Assembly: GCF_000801105.2 (NCBI RefSeq)
Contig: NC_079512.1
Location: 27,049,848 to 27,113,847 of the forward strand
Length of the DNA stretch: 64,000 nt
Direction: 5' to 3'
DNA from: Raphanus sativus
Lineage: Eukaryota > Streptophyta > Magnoliopsida > Brassicales > Brassicaceae
In this document: positions 12,638 through 23,896 of the stretch, piece by piece
How the letters are laid out: each line of letters opens with the position of its first letter
How positions within the stretch are numbered: position 1 is the first letter of the stretch
Notes under the pieces: generated by a model
Told to the model about the DNA's origin: nothing
The model's database searches: none
What the model saw: only the letters and a program-made list of their open reading frames with translations
Made by a program: the position numbers and the translations under genes

Positions 12638-14217
12638 TAGGGCATGTTTGTTTCTCCATCTGAATGAGCCATTTGAATGAAGATGAGAGTTTTGTTTGTT
12701 TAGCACTAAAAATACAACTCATTCAAATGGATCATCCAGATGACTTTAGAAAATCTAGGCTTAATTTTAAAGTCCATTCAAATGAACCAATTTGGATCAT
12801 TTGAATGGAGATGGTTCATTCAAAATGGTATAATGTCTATTATATCCCTAATGTAATTCACAAATTATAAACCTAAACATAATATCATTTACACATGAAA
12901 CTGATAAAACCACGAAAATTTATTTTTCCGGGAAAACCTAAAACTAAATTTTCACACCAAAATCTCAAAAATGCATTTTTCTGTCAGACAAAAATATGTT
13001 TTCCCGTCAAAACCGAAAATCTTGTTTTCCCGCGAAACCACAAATTTTCCCGCAAAAACCACATAAACATGTTTTCCCGCAAAACCACAAAATATCGTTT
13101 TCCCGCCAAAACCGCAAAATCTCGTTTTTCCGCAAAAACTAAAAAATCTCATTTTCTCGCAAAAACGTGTTTTCTGCCAAAACGGCAAAAAAACGCGTTT
13201 TCCCGCCAAAACCAAAATATCATGTTTTCCCGCAAAAACTGCAAAACGCGTTTTGCCGCCAAAACCACAAAATTGTGTTTTCCCACCAAAACCTCAAAAA
13301 CGCGTTTTCCCACCAAAATCGACAAATCTCGTTTTTCCGCGAAAACGCGTTTTCCCGTCAAAACCGAAAAATCTCGTTTTCCCGCCAAAACCGCAAAAAC
13401 ACATTTTCCCGCCAAAACCTCAAAATCTCGTTTTTTCGCCAGAACCACAAAAACGCGTTTTCCCGCCAAAACCGCAAAAACACATTTCCGCCAAAATTGC
13501 AAAAACACGTTTTCCCGCCAAAACCGAAAAAATCTCGTTTTCCCGCAAAACGCATTTTCCCGCCAAAATAAAAAATCTTGTTTTCCCGCGAAAACCGCAA
13601 AAATGTGTTTTCCCGCCAAAACCATCAGAATGTGTTTTCCCGCCAAAACCACAAAATGTCTTTTCCTACCAAAACCGTAAAATCTTGTTTTCCCGCCAAA
13701 ACCGGAAAATCTCGTTTTCCCGCTAAAATAAAAAAAAAACTCATTTTTTTTGCCAAACTGAAAAATCCCGTTACCGCAAAAACGTGTTTCCCGCCAAAAC
13801 CGTAAAAACGTGTTTTCTCGCCAAAATCAAAAATTTGTATTTTCACACCAAAACCAAAAAAATGTTATTTTGTCCGTTAAAACCGAGAAATCTTGTTTTT
13901 CCGCTCTAACGTGTTAATTTTGAAATAATTCTAATGTAAATATATTAAACTAAATATATTAAAATAATGAAATGTAATATATTTAAAAATAATATATCGT
14001 ATGATTAAATTAACACAAAAATATTTTGGTAATTTGTTTACTAAACTCATTTGGATGGAAATGAAAATAAAGAAATAAACATATGATTCATTCTCATCTA
14101 GATGAAATATCTGGATGAACAAACAAACATATACAAAAATCTGAATGGATCATTTGGATAAATCATACAAATGAATCATCAAATGGAAATGACAAATGAT
14201 GAAACAAACAGCCCCTT
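12638..14217. mobile_element. Inverted-repeat element with minisatellite
   Basis: Left end TAGGGCATGTTTGTTTC and right end (reverse complement) AAGGGGCTGTTTGTTTC form imperfect terminal inverted repeats. They continue loosely as ATTTGAATGA/CATTTGGAT-rich sequence for about 150 bp on each side. The uninterrupted aminotransferase codons fix the insertion point: AAC occurs on both flanks (12635-12637 and 14218-14220), a 3-bp target duplication. There is no transposase, so it is non-autonomous. The superfamily is uncertain: a 3-bp duplication and GGG(G/C)nTGTTTGTTT ends suggest PIF/Harbinger, but a decayed hAT element is not excluded. The interior is the minisatellite at 12920-13912. Confidence 0.75.
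12920..13912. repeat. Minisatellite of E2F-type sites
   Basis: About 35 degenerate tandem copies of a ~27-bp unit, consensus TTTTCCCGCCAAAACCGC followed by AAAA(A)NNCG. By eye I count about 18 exact TTTCCCGC matches, the canonical E2F/DP binding site (TTTSSCGC), plus near matches. The unit length is a multiple of three and has no stop in most frames, so long spurious ORFs appear on both strands. Several junctions read AAAACGCGTTTT, a perfect palindrome. Confidence 0.9.
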
Positions 14218-14362
14218 AACCAAAGGTTTCCCCTCTTACATCACATTAACACCCTTACCAAAACCAATAGAGAAAAAGAGAAGAGACTATTACCTCAGTT
14301 CGGTAAGCACCAACTCCCAAATTAAGCTTAATTGGGCTATAAGGGTCTTTGTTACATGCAAT

Positions 14363-14923
14363 TATCACCTGCCATAATTAAACTATGCTTCATAAACTTC
14401 CAATAATCATTGGCGATGTTTAAGAAATCAGTTTTGGCGGCATCTAACCGCCGGTTTATACGGTAAATTGGACATAAACAAAACGATTTTTGTAAGCCTA
14501 TTTTATTTTCAAAAATTAAATTTAGACACCAGCTTAAGTGGTTTCCATTTTTTCTTTCTGCTTGGTGTGTGCGAATACGAATTTGCCTCGTTCTCCTTAT
14601 AACAGTTTTGACCTTTTATTTTATTGTTTTCGCAATTTAAAGTTGCCACGTAGGCTTAGCATAAAGTTGCGTGCCTGGTTGATATGATAAGGCGCCATCA
14701 TCAGGATAAACGATCTTATAATAAAAAGAGTATCCTTAAACCCCGGAGGAAAACACGAAAATGAATAAATACTTCCCAATAATAGGGTTAAATTTGCATT
14801 TTAACCGGTAAAATTTGGTAATACAATTCTTGTCTGTTTGGAATGCTCACTTTCATTTTTTTGATAATATACTGTATATATTAACCGTCTCTAAACTAGG
14901 TAACAAATATTCATAGTTTATAA
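14363..14923. other. Intergenic, no gene recognised
   Basis: Former upstream region of the decayed aminotransferase. AT-rich, with no coding remnant seen beyond the V-T-K-D-P end near 14362. Confidence 0.45.
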
Positions 14924-15384
14924 TCTAATACTATAAAGAAAAGCACTCTCTCACGGGAGACATCCACGTCAGTAATTCAAGTGTCCAGGATGCGACACCT
15001 GTCCCATCTATCAAAAGCACTGCGTTTCATTTAATTGATTTGGGCTTCGGTGGTTTGTATACGGGCTTAATGTAACCCAGACCGAATTAAGAGCAACAAT
15101 GTAGTTAAACGCTAAACTCGATCTAGGGTTTTGACAGCGTTCTTTTCATCTTCTGTCTAAAAACTCTCAGGCAATGGATATCTAACTCTCCCGAAACTAT
15201 AGTTGGTGTCTTTTTGGTTGTTGGTGTTTGCTTGACAATTTGTGTCTGCTCGATTTCTATTCCGGCTACCTTCTCTGAGAAACCGTCAAAGTTTGATAGT
15301 AAGTATATATAAAACCTTCCGACTATCCTCATGTTCCTCTACTTCTCACCGTTTGAATATCTCTGAAATCTCACACAAGCTTTC

Positions 15385-17935
15385 CCATAATGCTAAATTC
15401 ACAGATTCACTTCTCCGACTTGAAGGCCGGCCGCTGCAAGTGTGTCGTTCAGAACTGACTCCGGAGGTCAGTTGATGGCCATCGATATGCTCCTTCTTGA
15501 TTGCCAATGTAAATTGCTTCATAAGTTTAATTCATCTTCATATACGGCTTTAGATTTCGATTACTTTCAAATTGATAACCCGTGTTTTTGAAGAAATGAA
15601 ATTTGGTTCTTAACTCCATGAGCATGTGAGTTAGCTAGGAGCAGCTACTGTCCATGTCTGCACTTCTGAAGGTAGTTATTTTTTGAGCTATTAACAAATT
15701 GTATTCTCAAATGAGTTTATTAGTGTCACATAATAGGCCAAGAGATATCGGGTCTATTGACATTGGCTTTCAAATCTTTATGGTCTTAGTGGATTTCCTG
15801 GTAAATCAATTGTTTCATTGGTAAACCTTATTATCCTCAAAATTTGGTAATAATCGTGTAGTATTCATATCTAGATGGTAATAATTTTTTTTTGCTTTTA
15901 TGAGATGAAAAGATTAACAAGCGTTTATGGATATCAGAATTTTACTTATTTGCTTTGCAACTGTTGTTGGACTGTGGATGTAGACACAACGGAACTTTTT
16001 TATTCTATCATTGTTTTTTATAAAACTCAAATCTTATTTTGTGATATAGATCTAATTGTTGAAATATGCTTATTCTAAAGTGTGATCTTTACTTTCAGGT
16101 GAAACAGCTTCAGATCCTTCACAAGGACACCCCATAATGGAAGTAGAAATCAACCAGAGAACAAAATTTCCGAGCTATGTATTAGGATAGTGGTGAAGAC
16201 ATTTACATTGTCGTCTCCAGTTCCCAAACAAACAAAGGTTTGTATTATATGCCAGACTTATTGTCATGTGTTTTATATATCTTGCTACGTCAATCTTGGT
16301 CTCTTTTGATCAATATCAGATACTGATGTTTGTAGTGTCCATATTTTGGTTCTCTTTATGCCTTCTATATATTTGGTGTTGTTTTTGCCGAATCACATGT
16401 TGTGTTGTTGTTTTACTTTAGCTGCTCTGGTACTTGGTAGTAAGTTATGTGATTGTTTTGTTACTGGCTAATGATATGTAAGGGTGCTGGAGCAGTCAAA
16501 AGGAGCCACATTCCTTGAGTTAAGATAACCCATGTGGATCATGGTAGCTGTGTTGGCGATGAAGCGGTTGAAGGTGGACTAGCTGATGAAACTGCTGCTC
16601 CAGGTCACAACTCTGTTAATGGAAGGTGAGGGGAGCAGTCACCAGTTAAGGAAGATGGGTCCTCTTGAACGAAGGTACCAACTGAGTGACATCCAAAGAG
16701 CAAGGGGAACCAAAGTTACAAGACATGATGACGTTTACGTTGCATTTCCAGACATTGTCAAGTCCGACTACTTCAAAACTTTATGACATTGGTTTCCCTG
16801 GTTTTTCTTAAACTCATACCATATCAGACTTTTTCAGTTGTCAGATAGGCGTCCTGTTGCCAAAAAGACCTTCTCCCTAACAAATCATAACAAGTGGTTT
16901 AAGAAACCCAGTCAACAAATCAACGGACTGATGCGAAATGCATATTTACGAAAACCAAACATAGTTCTTAGATTTTACATAAATAAGTCTCACTACTTTG
17001 AAAGTTTATTGTCATTGGTTGTTCTAACGTAAGACGTCCAGTTTGCAAACTCATTACCCTTTCCAAACAAAAATAATCAAATAGTAAACAATTATTTACG
17101 ACATTATGTTTTTAAAATCATGTTCAAAGTGTTCTTAACTCATGTTCATATTATTGTTGATTATGCTTCTTTCTCAATGTGATTCTGTTCGTAAACTCAT
17201 GTTTGTGTCTTCTCATCATTTCACCTTATATAAAAACTTCTATCTCAAAATTCTTTTCTCTTCACAATTTTCACTATTCACAAATAAAGGCGGGCTTTCA
17301 AATCTCTGAAATCTTCCGGCAAAGCCCCATCTCTCAATTCTTCAGTGACTTCGCTCTTGATTAGGGAGTCGGAGCTGTGCTTTAGCTTGCAAAGAAGGTC
17401 AGAGGTGGTGATGATGTCGGTTCGTTCATCGATAGAAGAAGAAGGTAACAAACACACTCAATATTCTTGAGAGTTCTGGAGGAGAATCGTCTGTGATTGA
17501 AGCAGCAATGAACTTGCCTGATTAAGTTGTGTGTGATGAAGTTGGAGTCATAGAGAGTATTCTTGAAGTTCACACTCTGTTAAATGTGATGAGTTGATAT
17601 TGTAAACATATGTTCCGTTTAATATTATATCTCACGAGTCATGTTTAATCTGACTTTTTGTGATACAAGAAGTTTTCGGGCTCCTTCTGCAGTGTAGTTG
17701 CTGCCGATATTTCTGCTCAGCTCTTACCTTGGTCTTATGCTGTAGGATATTTGGATATCTTCCACCATTCATTAAGAAACCGGTTCAAATTCTTCGACAT
17801 AAGACTTCTCTTTGTTTTACACAAAAGCAAAAATATGGATGCTTAAAAGATACTCTTCTTTGTTTTTGCAGCTACTTCTCCTTCCTCAGCCTGATGCTGC
17901 TGCTCAGCTATCCCAGTTAAGAAGAAGAAACAAAA
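15385..17935 (+). pseudogene. RPA1-like (DUF223) remnant
   Basis: Near 15414-15510 the frames give S-D-L-K-A-G-R-C-K-C-V-V-Q and then, after a stop and frameshift, G-G-Q-L-M-A-I-D-M-L-L-L-D-C-Q. This is the start of the first OB-fold of the RPA1-like proteins carried by plant Helitrons. Near 17870-17930 a piece starting after a good acceptor (tttttgcag) reads like their Ser/Ala-rich, Lys-ending C-terminus. The DNA between has intron-like AT-rich stretches and degenerate exon-like patches (16.1-16.25, 16.5-16.8 and 17.3-17.6 kb) that I cannot assign. Stops and shifts make it non-coding. Confidence 0.5.
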
Positions 17936-18911
17936 TGTAGGAGATAATATGTTTTAAAAAGGATCTGCAAGATTAATGCAGGAGATGACAAGTCCCACAT
18001 CAAATGGTGCTTCAGAAGTTATAGAAAGCAACAAAAGTGAATCAATGCCAAAGTTTTCATGGTGCGTCTAAAAAAGTTGTAGTGGAGATTTTGTGGTAGG
18101 GTCATGGTGACGGCAGAGCTGAGTCGCGATGAGGTGGTATGGTCATTGCTTAGCGGTGATGGTTGTATGACTTACATAAAACAGAGATCAGAGCAGAGGA
18201 GGGGAGAAGAAAACATAGGTAAAGAAGAGAAGGAAGAAGATAGTTTGAAAATGGGTTTTTGTGTTTTCATTTTTGGTATCTGCCAAACCACAGAGGACAT
18301 GTCAAAAAAGGAAGAATAACTGGTATTATGAGAGTTAGAACGAAGCCATAATCGTCATTGCTTCATAGGTAAGGAACCTCTGTAAAACCTGTTAACATGA
18401 ATTGAAAAAATTCAGTATGCACGAAAATTTGGAAGAGTGCGCCAGTAAGGAAAATCAGATAATGATAAGTTGACATTTCTTTAATCATTCCGATGTAAAC
18501 TCTGTCCGGAAACAGGCTCAAAACGTACAAATTAAATGGGCTTTACATATGGATTTTGACTTAAACAGCCTTCGATAGATGGTATGTCAAAAGGTGATGG
18601 AAAAACCCGTTAACCTACAATGAAAATTCAATTAGTTGATGAGATAGGAATGAATGTTTTGATAAAAAAAAAAAAGAGAGAGAGATATGAATGAATGCTC
18701 TCACTCAATATGACGATACACTCAAACAATTAAGGGCAATTCTCTAAAGTACATTATTTTAAGTTTTTATCATATAAAAAAAGATTTTATTAAAAAGAAT
18801 GATTAAAATATCTCATTTAATAAGAGAACAGACTTTTATACCATAAATATATAAATACAAACAAATAAATAAAATAAATAATAAATAATAATTTTTTTTA
18901 GAGATTCAGAT

Positions 18912-19490
18912 TAGGCATGGACATATTTTCTAGATCCAAAGATCCAAACCGGTACCGATCCGAAAATCGGGTTTTGGGTCAGATCCGGATATGGTTTAAT
19001 ATCCGATTGGGTAAGCTTTCATTTATATTTCGGGTACCGAGTAGGATTAGATATTACCCGAAATCCGAACAACTATCCGAAAATACGCGATTCTTAGTTC
19101 TTCGACCATTTAACACAAGTAGATTTTAGTTTATTCAAGATTTTATTTTTATTTTTTGTGAGTTAGTTCAAGTATACTTTTATTTAGTTTCAGATTTATA
19201 GTATCTATATGTCTTAATCTCTTATAATTGATTTGTTTATTCAGAGAAGTCGGATAAACAACACCCATTTCGGTCTGTTCTGATAAATACAGCTAAATCC
19301 GAACTGAAACCGACTTTTCTACGGTTACTTCGGGTGTAAGCGGATCCGAACCGGATCTGCAGGTATCGAACCGTATCCAAACTAGCATTTTAAATTATCC
19401 GATCGGTACTATTTTTTCTAATTCTGAAATATCTAAAATCTGAAAAACTCGATCCGAATCCAAACCGGTAATCCGAATGCCCATACCTAA
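18912..19490. repeat. GGTTCGG-rich dispersed repeat
   Basis: Bounded by TTAGGCATGGACAT on the left and, on the other strand, TTAGGTATGGGCATTCGG on the right. The interior is rich in CCGAACCGG/GATCCGGAT words on both strands. The same family recurs at 27.92-28.67 kb and inside the Helitrons at 59.12-59.30, 60.3-61.1 and 62.5-63.15 kb. No ORF. Confidence 0.6.
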
Positions 19491-20516
19491 TTCATATTAT
19501 ATGTTTTCGAATTCGTTTTAAAAAAAAATTAATTCGAAAATAAAAGACTACTTTTAAATTTTTCATTTTCAAATTTTTAAAATTTATTTTTTATCTTATA
19601 AAGTTTTAAACATTCAATCTCAAATCTCCACCCAATTTTAAACTCTAAGATCTAGATTAGTTAAATCAAATGATATAAGTGTATATTTACATCTTTAATG
19701 AAACATTTTGGTCATTTTAATTTTTAGAATCTATATTTGTGACAATAAACTTTTTTATTGTTATCATAGGGTATTTCTCAACAATTAAAGGGCTACATTA
19801 CTTCTTTTAGTTTTAATTGCTAAAGAAAAAATGAATGAAAACTATCATATGTGGTTTGGCTCAAGTGAAATATAAAAAAATATTAAGTGAAATGAAATAT
19901 TTCTACAGTCACACCAACTAAACACAACTAAAATTTGATCATTTATTTTTGGTCATCATCTTATATAATTTCCAATAACAAAATTATCAGATATTTGAAT
20001 ATTTTTTTTTTGAAATTCATAAAACAGAAAAAATAAATTATTGAGAATAATTTTATAATCGTCTAACTACTTATATTTTTATAACAGATAATATTTATAT
20101 ATCGAAAATAAACATACAAAATATATAATAAAAACTAAAATTTAAACAAAAACCCGGGCGTAGCCCGGGCCGACCCTAGTTTACTTATAAAAAAAGAATT
20201 CATAGTTTATAATTAGAATCGGATGATAACAACAGAAACAATCTAGAACTAAACTGGATTAAACCGGTTAGGAAAGACAACTCTAGATTTAAACGTCCCT
20301 TCGGTTCTTTTACACGGCCAAGAGAGCGAACCTCCAATACTTACCTTGAAACCAAGAACAACGATGGAATCCTTAATGGTAACGAAGAAAAAAGGCAAAA
20401 GGCCTCTTCATTACACTATGCACACGTTAGCGGTGAAGAGAAGGAAGAGTAAATATGAAAATTTGACTTTGAAAGCAAAAAACTAGTGAGAGAAAAACAG
20501 AAAAAGTTTGGGGTCT

Positions 20517-21548
20517 AGATCTAGATCTATTCCAGTGGCCGACGCGTGAGCGTTCGTGCCATCGCCGGAGAACTTGTCTTTATTTTAGTTTTGTTTTGTC
20601 CTTTTCCACTTTTTCCGCAGTTCTGTCAACGACCGCTTTGTCGGATCTTTGAGAGTGTTACCTTTCATCGTTGGGGGTTCGGCTGTTGGAGAGAAGACGC
20701 GCTCGACTGGAGGGGTTCAGAAGAGACGGAGGTATTTGCTCGTTCGGGTGGTATTTCTCCAGGCGATGGAGGTTTTCCTAGATCCATCGACGCCGGTCCG
20801 CATGCGGAGGGTGGAGGCTTTCTTAGATCCACCGTCACCGCTCTAGTTTCCGAGAAGGAGAGGCTCTCTCAGTTCCTTCTTCGCCGGCTCTTGGATTACG
20901 GAGAGAGGAGGCTTACAAAGTTCCTCGATGCCGTTTGGAAACCCTAAGTCCTTTGGGTTGTGATGACTAGATCGAGTCAGTAGTGAGTTGGTGGTTGTCG
21001 AGGAGGAGTTTCGTTTGAAATGAAGCTCTCCGACGACGATGACGACGTACAAGAGGAGGATAGCGGCGGTTCTTCGCTCGCATGTCTAGGGTTTCTGGTG
21101 ATACAGAGTCGGAAGAGATCTCGTTCGGACGATGAATTCTCCGGCGTGGGGACAGAGCGGCTTAGAATAGCTATGAAGACGCGGAGGCTCTGCAGTATCA
21201 GAGTTCAGGCGAAAAGTGGTTGTCGGTGGCTAGTTCCGGCGGCGGTGCGATGAGGCGTCGATCAAGTCGAGGCCGGCGACGCGTGACGTACGGATGGCTC
21301 AGATTATTACACGTGGTCAAGCATGCTTCCTTGATGGGCGCTTAGGGCAAACTGTCCGGTTTAGCTGTCAGTTTAGCTGTTTGGGCCATTGAGCCGTTGG
21401 ATTTTCGTATTTGGGCTTCGACCTTGGTTGTAGTTGCCCGATTTGTATATGGGCTTTTATTTTTGAATTCTGGTGTACTTGGGCTTTGGCCGTGGACTTG
21501 GTCTTTTTATTTTATAAAAACTAATCTCGAGAGAAAAAAAAGAAAGAT
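20517..21548 (+). mobile_element. Poly(A) retroposon, Sadhu/LINE-like
   Basis: A GC-richer block, out of character with its surroundings, ends in an A-rich tail (gagagaaaaaaaagaaag). It is flanked by 18-bp direct repeats matching at 16 positions: agaaaaagtttggggtct (20499-20516) and agaaaaaattgggggtct (21549-21566). This is the mark of non-LTR retroposition. It holds open frames at 20546-20947 and 21020-21253 whose peptides I do not recognise and which show no domain. It resembles crucifer Sadhu-type non-autonomous retroposons in size (about 1 kb) and tail; the assignment is inference. Confidence 0.5.
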
Positions 21549-21566
21549 AGAAAAAATTGGGGGTCT

Positions 21567-22200
21567 TGTCTGAAATGTTCACTTTTAGCTTGTGTTCAAG
21601 AGCTTTATCTGTTATTTTTCTTAACATCTCACCAAAAAAAAACTATATGTTTTTCTTGTTAACGAGTCCACTGGAACAAGCTGAAGATGTGATTAATATT
21701 TGTAAATGTGTGATGAATTATGATGATGATTGTTATTTCGGTTAATTGATGAAGCTTAGCATAATGCTGTCATTAGAAGAAATCCTCTTATTGAGAATGA
21801 TGGTGAAATGAGAGTGATATGTACCAATTCCAAAACCAGCTTAGTTGAGTTGGTAGCTCAAGTATACCATAATTAAATTAGTGTAATTTTTATTTACATT
21901 ATTTTGATATCTTTAAATTTTTGTATCATGGAACTGTTAGCTAATGGCAGAAACAAATGGTAGAAACAAAAATCCAAACTTATTAAGTCTATATATTGCT
22001 CAAAGCAAATCATTCGAACTGAAATCTGGTAATATTTAAAGGTTACTGAAATTTTAGTCGTATTCATTTAGTTTGGTATAGATGACATTTTCTTGAAATA
22101 GTCAAAAATAAAAATCACATTTGCAGGAACAATTAATCATACAAATATACAATACACCGTTTTCGCTTGGGTGCAATGACGGATCCATAGGTAACACTTA
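21567..22200. other. Intergenic, no gene recognised
   Basis: AT-rich DNA between the retroposon and the Harbinger element. No coding remnant seen. It ends in the TTA target site (22198-22200). Confidence 0.45.
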
Positions 22201-22883
22201 GAGCATGCCCATTAGTGGTTCTTAAGGGGTTCATGGGCTCGGGTTCATAGGGCCGGAAGAGAAAAAAAAATAGAAAAATGGGCTAATTAGCGTGACCCGT
22301 CTCTTAGCGGTGATCCGTCCGTAGCGGAGTTCAAGGCACGTGTCACGCTGAGATTGGGCCCGTGTTTTCGAGTTGAAGCGGAGTAATTCGCGAAACCTTT
22401 CATTTTCTTTTATTCCGCAAAAGCTAGGGTTTCTTTCTCGTCTAGGCGATTCAGAGGCGATTCTCGTGCGACGCCGATTCCCGGAGCTTTTCACCATCAA
22501 ATCGACGACGAACGGTTTCCTCCACGAGCTCAGGTTAGTATGTAGTACATTCGCGGTTATTTTCAAGCGTTTTGGACAGGGAAGGGTTGTCGGCGATTCT
22601 TAATCGATTTAGGGTTTTCGTAGTTGGGTTCAAAATCGTGTTGGGGCTTTCAATTAATCTTCATGCGGGGTTGTATTAACTGACTCATGGTTGGTTTGTC
22701 TGGGATTAAAATTGATTTGGGGATTTAGGGTTAGGGTTCGAAATTGATAAAGGGTTACGGTTCTTATATGGGTCTCGTTTAAGGGTTTTTAATCGTCATG
22801 ACGGGTTGATCTCATATTTTTCTATATACTTTGATTTGTTTGATGACTTTGATGACATTTTTTTTTTTTTGTGTCTGCTACAG

Positions 22884-23480
22884 ATGGATCCCGCAGCAGA
22901 GAGAAGAGACATGAAGAGGAACATTGAGTACAACAATAGCTTGCAATATGTGGCTGATTCGGAGTACGGGATACCGACAAGGTGTTACTGTGGTGGGAGA
23001 ATGATTGACGAGGTTCAGGGGAAGGAGGAGAGAGACACTTTTCCTGGGAAGCGCTTCTTCACATGCATAAACTACCAGGTAATAATCTATGTTTCTGTTT
23101 ATTTATGTTCTTTTCCTTATACTGATTTTGATGAATTGTTTTTTTTTATGGTTTAACCAAGGCTGATGGGCTCCATTATCGTCAGCCTTGGGTTCACGGT
23201 GTCCAGGAGGAGATCGAGAAGCTCACTAACCGCCTGCAGGCGGCTGAGAAGGTGATCAAGGAGGTGCCCATCCTCAGTCAACAGATTGAGTCACTTGAGG
23301 TAATATCCTATATCTTCATTGCATTGCTTATCTCTTTTGGTGTTTCATTAGTGAAGAAAACGTATTAACTCATTTTCTTTTTGTTGTTTACATGTCCAGG
23401 AACAGGTTAAGAGGCTCTCTGGCCAGGTTGATGTTCTCAGTGTCAAAGTCGCTGACCTGGAGATGGTCTGCTTCGATTGA
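22884..23480 (+). CDS. GRF zinc-finger coiled-coil protein
   Basis: Three exons (22884-23078, 23162-23299, 23400-23480) give 137 aa; all junctions are GT-AG and in frame. A 5' UTR intron (donor near 22532, acceptor just before the ATG) is likely. Residues about 26-64, G-I-P-T-R-C-Y-C-G-G through F-F-T-C-I-N-Y-Q, form a GRF-type zinc finger (Cys-x-Cys, Cys), which binds single-stranded nucleic acid in other proteins. The next exon gives the usual follow-on D-G-L-H-Y-R-Q-P-W. Residues about 80-130 are a heptad-rich coiled coil. Similar short proteins are annotated in Brassica as At4g04775-like. It lies wholly inside the Harbinger termini, so it is probably a transposon passenger or accessory gene and not a host gene. 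Confidence 0.8.
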
Positions 23481-23896
23481 AAAGCAAAGGTAAGACTCAA
23501 CTCTCGATTACTGTTTGTGTGTCTTCGTTTCCTGCAATTGTGTTTATTCTTTTGTTTTTTAATATGTTAAGCGTATATAAACTGAACTACAAGTAGTTCA
23601 GTTTATAAACTATAAACTAGAAGCTTAAAGTATAACTAGAACTACAACTAGAAGCTTAAACTAAAATCGATCATAAATTCTATCTGTTTATTGGTTGGTT
23701 GTTGTGGTGTGATTAATATGGAATTGTACTGAGGTTTTAAAAAATGTTTGCAGTGATTTGATAGTTAGAGTTTAATGAAGTTGTTGTGTGATCAATGTTT
23801 GGTAGTTAGAGATAAATGTAGTAGCAAATAGTAGTTTAAAAAGATAGCAAAGCCACTTCTAAAACACACACATATCAAACCCAAACCGAAACCAAA

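Larger units (their letters stand above)
11575..14362 (-). pseudogene. Aspartate aminotransferase pseudogene (ASP3-like)
   Basis: Minus-strand fragments follow plant aspartate aminotransferase in order. N-L-G-V-G-A-Y-R-T-E ends an exon near 14299, and G-K-P-L-V restarts near 14237-14222. After a large insertion come L-N-V-V-R-K-A-E-Q-Q-L-I (12637-12595), [66 protein letters not shown], and the C-terminal [14 protein letters not shown]. The pyridoxal-lysine segment is gone between about 11.75 and 11.83 kb. There are several stops and frameshifts. The N-terminus before V-T-K-D-P was not found. A 1.58-kb element (12638-14217) interrupts the G-K-P-L-V exon. Synteny with At5g11520 (ASP3) supports the identity. 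Confidence 0.88.
14924..20179 (+). mobile_element. Candidate large Helitron
   Basis: The 3' end is clear: a perfect GC hairpin CCCGGGCGTAGCCCGGG (20153-20169), then CCGACC and CTAG (20176-20179), then host T. The proposed 5' end, TCTAATACTATAAAGAAAAGC at 14924 preceded by A, resembles Helitron starts elsewhere in this window. It is followed by a CATCCACGTCAG stretch, as I recall from crucifer Helitrons. The ~5.26-kb interior has remnants of an RPA-like gene, a usual Helitron passenger, but no Rep/helicase. It also contains a GGTTCGG-rich repeat at 18912-19490. A 16-bp direct repeat, attcatagtttataat, lies outside both ends (14909-14924 and 20198-20213). The 5' boundary is the weak point; an alternative start nearer the 3' end is possible. 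Confidence 0.55.

Noticed and set aside
12895..13846. Long overlapping ORFs on both strands
   Set aside because: They are frames of a 27-bp minisatellite; the peptides are simple repeats and mutually antisense, so not genes.
12920..13912. Possible CRISPR-like array
   Set aside because: Units are contiguous and degenerate with no unique spacers, in a plant nuclear genome; it is a minisatellite.
20546..20947. 133-codon ORF as a host gene
   Set aside because: It lies inside a TSD-flanked, poly(A)-tailed retroposon and shows no domain or splice structure.
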